A DNA stretch of 53,003 nucleotides from Propionibacteriaceae bacterium (lineage in GTDB: Bacteria; Actinomycetota; Actinomycetes; Propionibacteriales; Propionibacteriaceae): positions 1 through 53,003 of the forward strand of contig JAISTQ010000038.1 of the NCBI GenBank assembly GCA_031272505.1, written 5' to 3'. A program made the translations under genes and the position numbers. Positions 15,651 to 23,916 of the stretch are shown one piece after another. Every line of letters begins with the position of its first letter. The first letter of the stretch is position 1. The notes under the pieces were generated by a model that was given only the letters and a program-made list of their open reading frames with translations, ran no database searches and was not told the DNA's origin.

Positions 15651-18038
15651 TCAACGTTTTTTGACCTTTACCGCCTTGGAGGTCTTGGTGAGGGTGCTGT
15701 AGCCGAGCGCCTTGCCCGTCACCCGCACCTTGATCTGCTTGCCTTGGTCGCGCTTGGTGGGCCGGTAGCTGGCTTTGGTGGCGCCTTTGATCGGCTTGCC
15801 GTTGCGGTACCACTGGTAGGAGAAGCGCGGTTTCACCGGGGACCAATGGCCCAGCTTCACCTGCAAACGCTTGCCGACCTTCGCGGTGCCGGTGATCTTC
15901 GGGGTGTCTGCGCGCAAGGCGGCCCCGGCCACCTTCACCGTGGACGAGGAATGCGTCACCGACGTCAGATAGCGGGCCCGGCGGCCGGTCACCTTCACGC
16001 AGAGTCGCGTGCCGGCGTCCGCCGTCACCACCAGATACCCCTCGGTGTTGGCGCCCGGAATCGGCTGCTCGTTGCGGTACCACTGGTAGCTCAACTGCAC
16101 CGGATCGGGGGACCAAGTGCCCGCAACGGCCTTCAACACCGCGCCCACCTTTGCCGTCCCGATGATCGTCGGCTGTGACGGGGTGAGTTCGCCGATGCCC
16201 ACCTCCTCGGTGGGGACGGCCTTCCGCCCGCGACACGGACGGCCGTCCTGGCAGCCGATCACCACCACCGCGATGGTGTGCCCGACGTACTCGGAACGCA
16301 CGGTCAGGAACTGGTTGGACGCCCCTTCGATGGGCTGGTGCAGGTCGTCGAGGAACCAGCGGTAGCGCATCCGCACCGTGCCCGGCCCCCAGGTGCCGAT
16401 GTTGACGCTCAGTTGCGTGCCCACCTTGGGCTTGCCGACGATGGTGGGCACCGAACTGGTCAACCCGACGTTGCCGCGCGGATCGGGGTCTTGGCTGTCG
16501 ATGAGGCCGTCGCCGTCGGTGTCCGGCACCAGCTGGTAGGTGCCCTCCAGCAGCTCCTTATAGTCGTCCCAGCCGTCCTCGTCGGTGTCCGCCTTGTTGG
16601 GATCGGTGCCATATTCGGAAATCTCCTGACGGTCGGGCAACTGGTCGCCGTCGGAGTCGATCTCCCGCCAGAGCCGGGCCAGCTTGTTGGCCAGCACCCC
16701 GTTCACCCTGGTGAACAGGCCGCCCACCACCATCGCCTCGGTGGATGGCGCGTCGGGCGTCTTCCGGTTGTCGCCGGCGAAGATGATCGAGTTGACGTAG
16801 GTGCCTCCCGAGCTCGGATCGGCGATCCCGCCCCGCTGCAGCGAGTTCGAGAACGAGGTGTCCGGGGTGCCGTCCGGATTGAGCCGGGCGATATTCGCCG
16901 AAGCCACCGAACGGACTTTGGTGAACGAGCCGCCCACCACGATGTCGCCGTTCAGCGGATTGACGGAGACCACCTCCACCTTCGCGCCGCCCGCGCCCGA
17001 CACCCCCGAACCGAGGTTCTTGTTGAAGTCCTTGTCGAAGGTGCCATCCTCATTGAAGCGGGCCACCCGGCCCGCGTAGTTTCCGTTGAAGTTGGTGAAC
17101 CGCCCGCCGATCACATAGCCGTTTTCCAACTTGGAGTGGAGGTCCTCGTCATAGGCGGTGCTGCCGTCCACCGTCAGCGCCACCGAGAAAGTCTTGTAGT
17201 TGAAACCGGATGAGGCGCAGCCCGCGTTGTTCAGGAAGGCGAAGTCCAGCGAGCCGTCCGGTTTGATCCGGGAGATGCCGCGCAGCGCGCAGCCCTTGGA
17301 AGTGATCGAGCCCGCCACCACGATCTTGCCGTGCTGGTCGACCACTAGGCTCATCACGCCTCCGTCATCGCCGTCGAAGATGCCGGTGCCCAATTTGGCC
17401 GAGAAGTCCTTGTTGAACTCGCCGTCATGGCTGAGCCGGGCCAGCTCGTAGGCGACCTGCCCGTTGAATTTGGTGAAGTCGCCGCCCACCAGGATGTCGC
17501 CGGTGGTTTCGTCAATGTCGATGGCGTTCACGAAGTCGGAAAATCCGGAGCCCACGGCCGTGGTGAACAGCGGTTCCTGGACGCCGTCCGGCCGCAGTTT
17601 GACGATGTAGCCGACCGGTTTCTCGTTGAAGCTGGTGAACTGCCCTCCCACCAGGAGATCACCGTCATTCTCGACCGCCAAGGCCATCACCGACTGGTTG
17701 AAGCCGCTGCCCAGCGCCGCCGAGAACGCGGCGTCCGGCTCCCAGAGGCCGGTGGCCGCGTTGATGCGCAGCCGCGCCAGCCCGGGAGCCGGGACACCGT
17801 TCACGCTCGTGAAGTCCCCACCGACATAGATGCCGGCCTGCGGCTCCTCCGCGATCGCGTAGACATTGCCGTTGAACCCCGTACCCAACTCCGCGGCGAA
17901 TTCGACGTCCTCGATCACCGCCGGGGTCAAAGCCGACGCGCCGGGCAACTGCTGTTGGCTGTCTGCCACCAGCAGTGCCGCGGTCAGCGTGGCTGCACAC
18001 ACCATCCCAACCGTCTTGTGGACCTTCGAGCTCACCAT
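15651..18038 (-). CDS. Secreted beta-propeller / calcium-repeat / Ig-module protein
   Basis: A 795-residue exported protein. Residues 1 to about 30 are a signal sequence (VCAATLTAALLVADS). From about 45 to 440 there are repeated units with GDILVGGDFTKFNG-like strands, resembling delta-60/DUF5122 beta-propeller repeats. Residues about 455-520 carry Asp-rich thrombospondin-3/EF-like repeats (DSDGDQLPDRQE, DTDGDGLIDSQDPDP). The C-terminus has three modules of about 85 residues built on KVG..L....G.W.P....YQWYRNG. No sortase signal or membrane anchor is visible. ATG 18038 has AGGAGAAGGAG upstream. It lies downstream of, and parallel to, a larger paralogue; probably a surface or matrix adhesin (inference). 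Confidence 0.85.
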   Translation of the reverse strand: MVSSKVHKTVGMVCAATLTAALLVADSQQQLPGASALTPAVIEDVEFAAELGTGFNGNVYAIAEEPQAGIYVGGDFTSVNGVPAPGLARLRINAATGLWEPDAAFSAALGSGFNQSVMALAVENDGDLLVGGQFTSFNEKPVGYIVKLRPDGVQEPLFTTAVGSGFSDFVNAIDIDETTGDILVGGDFTKFNGQVAYELARLSHDGEFNKDFSAKLGTGIFDGDDGGVMSLVVDQHGKIVVAGSITSKGCALRGISRIKPDGSLDFAFLNNAGCASSGFNYKTFSVALTVDGSTAYDEDLHSKLENGYVIGGRFTNFNGNYAGRVARFNEDGTFDKDFNKNLGSGVSGAGGAKVEVVSVNPLNGDIVVGGSFTKVRSVASANIARLNPDGTPDTSFSNSLQRGGIADPSSGGTYVNSIIFAGDNRKTPDAPSTEAMVVGGLFTRVNGVLANKLARLWREIDSDGDQLPDRQEISEYGTDPNKADTDEDGWDDYKELLEGTYQLVPDTDGDGLIDSQDPDPRGNVGLTSSVPTIVGKPKVGTQLSVNIGTWGPGTVRMRYRWFLDDLHQPIEGASNQFLTVRSEYVGHTIAVVVIGCQDGRPCRGRKAVPTEEVGIGELTPSQPTIIGTAKVGAVLKAVAGTWSPDPVQLSYQWYRNEQPIPGANTEGYLVVTADAGTRLCVKVTGRRARYLTSVTHSSSTVKVAGAALRADTPKITGTAKVGKRLQVKLGHWSPVKPRFSYQWYRNGKPIKGATKASYRPTKRDQGKQIKVRVTGKALGYSTLTKTSKAVKVKKR

Positions 18039-18225
18039 CTCCTTCTCCTAACCTTTGAGCTATCGAACCACAAAAAGTCAAGTTCAGGGGCAAAAATAGA
18101 AAAAATAGTTCGTCGAACTTACCAAAATATGAAAGACAAGGGCAGATGTTGCCAAATTTATGGGGTCAAAATTACTCAGTCGATGGCATTTGGCGGCTGA
18201 CGGCCACCTGACGCGGGGCTGTTGG

Positions 18226-21174
18226 TCAGCTGATGGTGACCGGGGCGGAGGTCTTCGAAACCGGCTTCAAACCGTCGGCGGTAGCGGTCACTTTCACCGT
18301 AATAGCCTTCCCGACGTCCCCAGCCTGGACGACGTAGGTGGCCTTGGTGGCGCCGCTGATGGCCTTGCCGTTCGCATACCACTGCACCTTGAACTTCGGC
18401 TTCGGCGACCAATCGGCCGTCTGCGCGTGCAACTCGGAGCCGACCACCGGATCGCCGGTGATCACCACCGGCTTGGAGACGAAGGCGCCCTTGGCCACCT
18501 TCTTCGCCGCCGAGGTCTTCGAAGCCGACTTCACCCCGGACTTCTTGCCGGTCACCGTCACCGAGAGCTTGTGGCCCAGATCCGCGCCCTTGATGGTGTA
18601 TGTGGACTTCGTGGCACCCTTGATGGCTTTGCCGTCCCGATGCCACTGGTAGGAGAATTTCACCGGCGAGGGCGTCCAGGTGGCGGTTTTCACCTTCACC
18701 GTATTCCCGACCTTCACCGAGCCGGAGATCGACACCGCCTTCGCGTTCATCACGCCGCCGGCGATGGTCTTGGTGGACTTGGAGAAGATCGACGTCTGGG
18801 CGTAGTTCGCCCGCGTGCCGGTCACCCGCACCCGCAGTTCGTAGCCTTTGTCGGCCGCCTTGATGGTGTAGGTGGACTTCGTGGCTCCCTTGATCGTCTG
18901 ATCCCCGCGATACCACTGGTAGTGGAAGTTGCTGGGTGTGACCGGCTTCCAGGTGCCGGTCTTCACGGTGAGCTTCTTGCCCACCTTGAGGGTGCCGCTG
19001 ATCGAAATCGTGCCCGCCTTGAACGTCTGCTGGCCGACGATGCCGGTGGGGGCGGAGTATTCGGTGGTGGTCTTGTAGCCGTCTTTCTGCCCGGTGGTGG
19101 AGCACTTCAGCGTGTGGCCGTAGTCCTCCTGCACCACCACGTGCACGTCGTCGGTGTCGGTGTCGATATGGGTGTCGTCGCGATACCAATCGTGCTGCAG
19201 GTCGACCGGAGCGGGGCCCCAGGTGCCGTCGGTGCACTGCAACTGCTGGCCCAGCGAGAGGGTGCCGTGGATCACCGGGATCGAGCTGGTGAGCCGACCG
19301 GCGCCGATCACGTCGGTGGCGGCGGACTTGCGCGCGAAGTTGGGCAGCCCGGCCTTCTGGCCGACCACCACCACCGAGATGGTGTGGCCATAGTGCTCCG
19401 GGCGAATCACCAGCCAGGAGTTGTGGCTCTCGATCGGCTGGTTCAAGTCGTCGATGTACCAGCGGTACAGGAAGGTGACGCCGCTGGGCACCCAGGTGCC
19501 GGTCTGCACGGTGAGTTTGGCACCCAGAGACAGTGATCCCACGATCACCGGTATCGGCCCGTCGATGTAGCTGTTCGGCTCATCCGAGCGGGGCTGGCGG
19601 TCGATGGAGTCGATGATGCCGTCGCCGTCGGTGTCCGGGTTCATCGCGTCGGTGCCGGCCACCAACTCCTGGGTGTCCGACAGGCCGTCGTCGTCGGAGT
19701 CGTATTTATAGGGATTGCAGAAGAGGAAGTACATCTCCACGCGGTCCATCAACCCGTCCCCGTCGGTGTCGATCTCGCGGAATAATCGCGCCAAATACGG
19801 GAAGGAGGTGCCGTTCACCGAGGTAAACGAGCCGCCCACGATCATGTGCTCGGCCGACGGGTCGTCCGCCCGGTAGGTGGCGGCCTCGTCGTCAAACACG
19901 ATTGCCTGCACCCACGGATTGTCCTTGTTCGGGTTGGCGAAGCCGCCGCGCTCCAACGAGTTGGCGAAGCTGAGGTCGAAGGTGCCCGAAGTGGCCAGCC
20001 GCACGATGTTGCGCACCGGCATGGAGCGGAATGTCTCGAAGGAGCCGCCCACGTAGAGATCGCCGTTCGCCGGATTGACGGCGACCACCTCCACCTGTCC
20101 GCCCATTGGACCGCCCGCTCCCGAGCCGATCTTCCCGGAGAAGACGGTGTCGAAGGTGCCGTCCAGGTTGAAGCGGGCCACCCGGCCGGCGTAGATGCCG
20201 TTGTAGCTGGTGAAGATGCCGCCCACGATGATGCCGTCCGGATTCTTCTGCTGCCAGTCGTAGTTGTACTCGGAGTATTGGTCCAGCGTCATCGACAGGG
20301 TGAGCACCTTGTTGTTGAAGCCCTCTTTGGAGCAGCCGAAGTTGTTCATGAAGGCGGTGTTGACGGTGCCGTCCGCCTTGATCGCCGCCAACCCCTGGCT
20401 GGCGCAACCGGCCACCGTGATCGCCCCGCCGGCGTAGATGTTGCCCGCCGTGTCGATGTCGAGGCCCATCACCCCGCCGTCGTTGCCGTCGAAGATCCGG
20501 GTGCCCAGCGTGGTGGCGAACGGGGTGTCGAGGGTGCCGTCGTTGTGCAGGCGGGTCAGCTCGTAAGCCTTCTGCCCGTTGTAGGACAGGAAATCGCCGC
20601 CCACCACGATGTCGCCGGTGATCGGGTTGGAGCGCAGGGCGCGCACGGTGTTGTCGAATCCGGCGCCCATATGGCTGTGGAACACCGGGTCCATCAAACC
20701 GTCGATGGTGACCTGGGCGATGTAGTTTGACGAGACCCCGTTGAGGCTGGTGAACTCGCCGCCGACGGTGATGTCACCGTCCACCGCCACCGCGATGTCG
20801 TAGATGTCGTTGTCGAAGCCGGTGCCCAGGTTTGCCGAGAAGTTGCGATCCAACTGCCATACCTTCGTGGATTCGTTGTAGACGAGCCGGGCCAGCCTGC
20901 CGGTGTAGACGCCGTTGAAGCTGGTGAAGCCGCCACCGGCGATGATGCCGCCCTTCGGGCCGATCGCCAGCGCGTATACGCCGCCGTTGAAGCCGCTGCC
21001 CAACATCGCGGAGAAGTTCGTGTCCTCAATGACGCGGGGGAGCACCACCGTCGGGTTCTCCACGTCCGACTCGGCAGGGGTGACGTCCGGAGCAGCGCAC
21101 AGCGCACCGGCGGCTAAGCCAAGGGCGAACAGCGCCGTCGCCACACGTGACTTTCTTGATCCTCTCACGACCAC
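18226..21174 (-). CDS. Secreted beta-propeller / calcium-repeat / Ig-module protein, larger paralogue
   Basis: A 982-residue paralogue of the protein encoded just downstream, with the same order: signal sequence (ATALFALGLAAGALCAAP), delta-60-like propeller repeats (NGDLYVGGSFETF type) to about residue 465, Asp-rich repeats (DTDGDGLMDRVE, DSDDDGLSDTQE, DTDGDGIIDSID) near 470-530, then five Ig-like modules instead of three. Several modules share IKGATKSTYTIK. No anchor motif is seen at the end. The 187-base gap to the next gene is AT-richer and could hold a separate promoter. Likely tandem duplication followed by module gain. Confidence 0.85.
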   Translation of the reverse strand: MVVRGSRKSRVATALFALGLAAGALCAAPDVTPAESDVENPTVVLPRVIEDTNFSAMLGSGFNGGVYALAIGPKGGIIAGGGFTSFNGVYTGRLARLVYNESTKVWQLDRNFSANLGTGFDNDIYDIAVAVDGDITVGGEFTSLNGVSSNYIAQVTIDGLMDPVFHSHMGAGFDNTVRALRSNPITGDIVVGGDFLSYNGQKAYELTRLHNDGTLDTPFATTLGTRIFDGNDGGVMGLDIDTAGNIYAGGAITVAGCASQGLAAIKADGTVNTAFMNNFGCSKEGFNNKVLTLSMTLDQYSEYNYDWQQKNPDGIIVGGIFTSYNGIYAGRVARFNLDGTFDTVFSGKIGSGAGGPMGGQVEVVAVNPANGDLYVGGSFETFRSMPVRNIVRLATSGTFDLSFANSLERGGFANPNKDNPWVQAIVFDDEAATYRADDPSAEHMIVGGSFTSVNGTSFPYLARLFREIDTDGDGLMDRVEMYFLFCNPYKYDSDDDGLSDTQELVAGTDAMNPDTDGDGIIDSIDRQPRSDEPNSYIDGPIPVIVGSLSLGAKLTVQTGTWVPSGVTFLYRWYIDDLNQPIESHNSWLVIRPEHYGHTISVVVVGQKAGLPNFARKSAATDVIGAGRLTSSIPVIHGTLSLGQQLQCTDGTWGPAPVDLQHDWYRDDTHIDTDTDDVHVVVQEDYGHTLKCSTTGQKDGYKTTTEYSAPTGIVGQQTFKAGTISISGTLKVGKKLTVKTGTWKPVTPSNFHYQWYRGDQTIKGATKSTYTIKAADKGYELRVRVTGTRANYAQTSIFSKSTKTIAGGVMNAKAVSISGSVKVGNTVKVKTATWTPSPVKFSYQWHRDGKAIKGATKSTYTIKGADLGHKLSVTVTGKKSGVKSASKTSAAKKVAKGAFVSKPVVITGDPVVGSELHAQTADWSPKPKFKVQWYANGKAISGATKATYVVQAGDVGKAITVKVTATADGLKPVSKTSAPVTIS

Positions 21175-21294
21175 GTCCCACTACCTGTCTTATTGGTCGT
21201 ACCAATGCTACTGAAAAAAGACGCGAATTCAAACAGTTTTTCCCCAAACTGCGTGGTTTTCACTCTCAACCAGTGAGACGGCTGTGAGAAGAGC

Positions 21295-21459
21295 AAGAGT
21301 TGATTCACGAGTCAGGTTCGTAGCGAGGATGGGCTATGGGAGCCGCATCGTAAGGCGGAAGGTCGCCTGGATACTGGTGGTATCCCGGCTGACCTGACAA
21401 CGACACGAGGTGGTTTCCAGAGGCCACCAAAGTAGGACGGGACTTGTGAATCAACTCTT
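21295..21459 (+). ncRNA. Candidate structured non-coding RNA
   Basis: A 165-base intergenic segment closed by a long helix: AAGAGTTGATTCAC (21295-21308) pairs perfectly with 21446-21459, and a further five positions give 18 of 19 Watson-Crick pairs with a G-U pair on the plus strand (21309/21445). Inside, GTCAGGT (21311-21317) pairs with ACCTGAC (21392-21398), enclosing hairpins at 21328-21349, 21353-21368 and 21369-21385. A fifth hairpin (GGTGG/CCACC) lies at 21409-21428. Nested helices and the G-U pair favour a plus-strand RNA. I do not recognise it as tmRNA, RNase P or SRP RNA. A short T-run (TCTTT) overlaps the end of the convergent gene. Confidence 0.6.
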
Positions 21460-22784
21460 TAGTCAGACTGAGGGTCGGATTGGGAGAGCAGCTTGTCGAG
21501 GGCCGCGTCCATGTCGTCTTGGGCGGGGGTGGCCGGGCCGTGCTTGGCGTAGCCGATCGGATCGTCCAGATCGGCGGCGGTGGGGATGAAATCCGGATGG
21601 CTCCAGCAGTCGTCCCGGGCGGCGGCGCTGCGGAATTCCCGGATCGCCCCCCACAGCGAGCGGGCGTCGCGGACCCGGCGGGGGCGCAACTCCAGGTTGA
21701 ACAGCTCGTGCAGCGCCTCGTTCATCGGGGTGGCGGAGGCGCGACGGCGGGAGATCAGCTCGTTCAGCACGCCCGCCTGCGGCATCCGCTCCTTGGTGAC
21801 CTGGCCGACCACCGCGTCCACCCAGCCTTCGATGAGGGCGAGCAGCACCTCCAGCCGATCCAGAATCTCGCGCTGTTCGTCGGTGACGGTGGGGGAGAAG
21901 AGCGAACCGGCCAACGACTGCCCGATCTGCTGCAGCTTGTTTGGATCCATCGCGCCTTCGAGCTGGTCGTCCAAGGCCCGGTGCAGCGCCTCGGCATCGA
22001 AGGTGATGCCGCGGGCGTAATGCTCCACGTAGGCCAGCAACTGCGGGGCCAGCCAGCCCACTGCGCGGAAGAGCCGTTGCCGGGCGCATTCGCGCAACGT
22101 CAAATAGAGCAGCACGTCGGAGTACTCGATCTCCAGCCCCACGCAGAACATCTCCACGTTGCGCGGCAGCAAGGCCACCACCGGCGGCTCGGTGAGCGGC
22201 AGCCCGACGTCCGAGGAACTCAGCGCCTCCTGGGCGATCCGGGCCAGCGCCCGTCCGATCTGCGAGGCGAACACGCCGGCGCCGGCCATCCGCAGCATCG
22301 GGGCCATCGCGCCCGCCATTGGATCGTCCGGGTCGGACGCCAAAGTCGGCAAAGCCGTCGAAAGCGAGGTGACGATCGCGGACGTCAACCGCTGCCAGAC
22401 CGGGAAAGTCTGCTCCAGCCAATCCAGCCGCGACCACACCTGGGGCAGCCGCAGCAGCGCGTCAAAGGCGATCTCCTCGTCCAACCACATGTTGGCCAAG
22501 GTGGTGGCGTCCAACACCGCCTTCGAATCCTCCGGCGTGGGCTTGGCGTCATACTGGGTGCTCTCCAGGGTGCGCTTGGCGATGTCCAGGGTGAAATTCC
22601 AGTTGATGCCCGCCGGATCGGAGGGGCCATAGCCGGCCATCTGGGTGTTGTAGTTGCTCATCAACTGCTGCAGGTGGCTCATCAGCTGGTTCGGATCAAT
22701 GCTGCCATCCGGCCCAGGGGTGATCCCGAACATAGCCAGGAAACGCATCATCGCGTCGTCGTCTTCAAACGGCAGGAAGCTCAC
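21459..22784 (-). CDS. Zinc-metalloprotease-annotated conserved protein, DUF2342 family
   Basis: A 441-residue protein of a family conserved across actinobacteria. Recognisable parts are the helical middle with LRMAGAGVFASQIGRALARIAQEAL, the LTLRECARQRLFRAVGWLAPQLLAYVEHYARGI block and the C-terminal LELRPRRVRDARSLW region. The family is annotated as zinc-dependent metalloprotease, but I see no classical HExxH, so the activity is unproven. It is divergently transcribed from the YlbL-like gene 61 bases away, an arrangement common in the phylum. Its stop codon overlaps the end of the candidate RNA hairpin. Confidence 0.82.
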   Translation of the reverse strand: MSFLPFEDDDAMMRFLAMFGITPGPDGSIDPNQLMSHLQQLMSNYNTQMAGYGPSDPAGINWNFTLDIAKRTLESTQYDAKPTPEDSKAVLDATTLANMWLDEEIAFDALLRLPQVWSRLDWLEQTFPVWQRLTSAIVTSLSTALPTLASDPDDPMAGAMAPMLRMAGAGVFASQIGRALARIAQEALSSSDVGLPLTEPPVVALLPRNVEMFCVGLEIEYSDVLLYLTLRECARQRLFRAVGWLAPQLLAYVEHYARGITFDAEALHRALDDQLEGAMDPNKLQQIGQSLAGSLFSPTVTDEQREILDRLEVLLALIEGWVDAVVGQVTKERMPQAGVLNELISRRRASATPMNEALHELFNLELRPRRVRDARSLWGAIREFRSAAARDDCWSHPDFIPTAADLDDPIGYAKHGPATPAQDDMDAALDKLLSQSDPQSD

Positions 22785-22845
22785 CGGATCAGTCTAATGC
22801 CTGTGCTGGCTGGTAGGCTGGTGGCTTCGCAAGGAAGGCGGGTAA

Positions 22846-23916
22846 ATGCAGCGCACCAGGACGATCATCGTCGCCAGCGTGATGGCGGTCATGCTCGCAG
22901 TCACCGCTGCCCTGCTGCCCACCCCATACGTGATCTGGTCTCCCGGCGAGGCGTTGGCCTTCAACGGCGATTCCCCGTTGGCGATCACCATCAAAGGGGC
23001 CGCCACCTATCCCACCAGCACCGACATCCGCTATACCGAGGTGACGTCTTCAGCCGCCCAGGCGCGTTTGGTGAAGGTGCTGCTGGCGCATCAATCCGCC
23101 AATGAGGAGGCGCTGCCCGCCGAGTGGGTGCAAGCCAGCCCCGAGCCGCAGATGATCAACCCTGGCAAGGAGGCGGACACCTCCGCCACCGCCACCACCA
23201 CCAACGCCATGGTGGCCGCGCTTCGCGAAGCCCGAATCCAAGTCCAACCGATGCCGATGGTGGTCACCATCTCCGCCGGCGGCCCTTCCGCGGGCGTGCT
23301 CGAGGTGGGTGATCTGGTCGCCATGGTGGACGGCCAGTCGGTCTCCAGCCCCGAGGAAGTCCGGACCGCGATCTCGGAGGGCTTCGCGAGCGAGAAGCGC
23401 AAGGTCGGCGACGCAGTCGTCATCGACTACATCCGGAACAACGTCGCTTTGAGCGCCACCATCACCACCAAGGAGGCCAGCGCGTCCAACAACGCTCCCG
23501 GCACCCCGGGCATCGGCGTCACTTTCACCCAGGGGTACCAGCACCAACCGCAGTTGGAGTTCGCCGACGTGGACGATGGCGACGGCGAAGACGATGAGGT
23601 AACTCTGTTGGGCACCTCCGAGGGGCTGATGCTGGCGCTCGCCATCTACGACCAGCTCACCGTGGATTCGCTGGCTGGCGAACGGATGATCGCCGGCGCC
23701 GGGGTGATCGACATCAATGGGCAAGTCACCGCGGTGGACGGCATCAAGCAACGGATCGCGGCCGCCCAACAAGCTGGCGCGAGCCTGATGATCGTGCCGC
23801 GCGAAAACTGCGAAGCTATCGGCCAAAGCGCGGGGATTCCGCTGCTGGCCGTCGAAAACCTGCACGAGGCGGTCACCGGGCTGTCCGCCGATCTGTCTGA
23901 ACTGAAAGGCTGCTGA
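22846..23916 (+). CDS. YlbL-like membrane-anchored PDZ / Lon-type (S16) serine peptidase
   Basis: 356 residues. A single N-terminal membrane helix (TIIVASVMAVMLAVTAALLP) anchors the protein, leaving the rest outside the cytoplasm. A PDZ domain spans about 130-210 (SAGGPSAGVLEVGDLVAMVDGQ). The C-terminal S16 domain has the Ser/Lys dyad: Ser258 in LGTSEGLMLAL (the family usually shows GPSAG) and Lys301 in VDGIKQRI. The change from GPSAG to GTSEG keeps the serine. An acidic insert DVDDGDGEDDE lies before the catalytic loop. Its stop overlaps the next start (TGATG), so it is coupled to the UPF0182 protein. Confidence 0.9.
   Translation: MQRTRTIIVASVMAVMLAVTAALLPTPYVIWSPGEALAFNGDSPLAITIKGAATYPTSTDIRYTEVTSSAAQARLVKVLLAHQSANEEALPAEWVQASPEPQMINPGKEADTSATATTTNAMVAALREARIQVQPMPMVVTISAGGPSAGVLEVGDLVAMVDGQSVSSPEEVRTAISEGFASEKRKVGDAVVIDYIRNNVALSATITTKEASASNNAPGTPGIGVTFTQGYQHQPQLEFADVDDGDGEDDEVTLLGTSEGLMLALAIYDQLTVDSLAGERMIAGAGVIDINGQVTAVDGIKQRIAAAQQAGASLMIVPRENCEAIGQSAGIPLLAVENLHEAVTGLSADLSELKGC

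Noticed and set aside
21295-21459. MITE with terminal inverted repeats
   Set aside because: There is a long inverted repeat, but no target-site duplication, no second copy in the window, and nested internal helices fit an RNA better. Not fully excluded.
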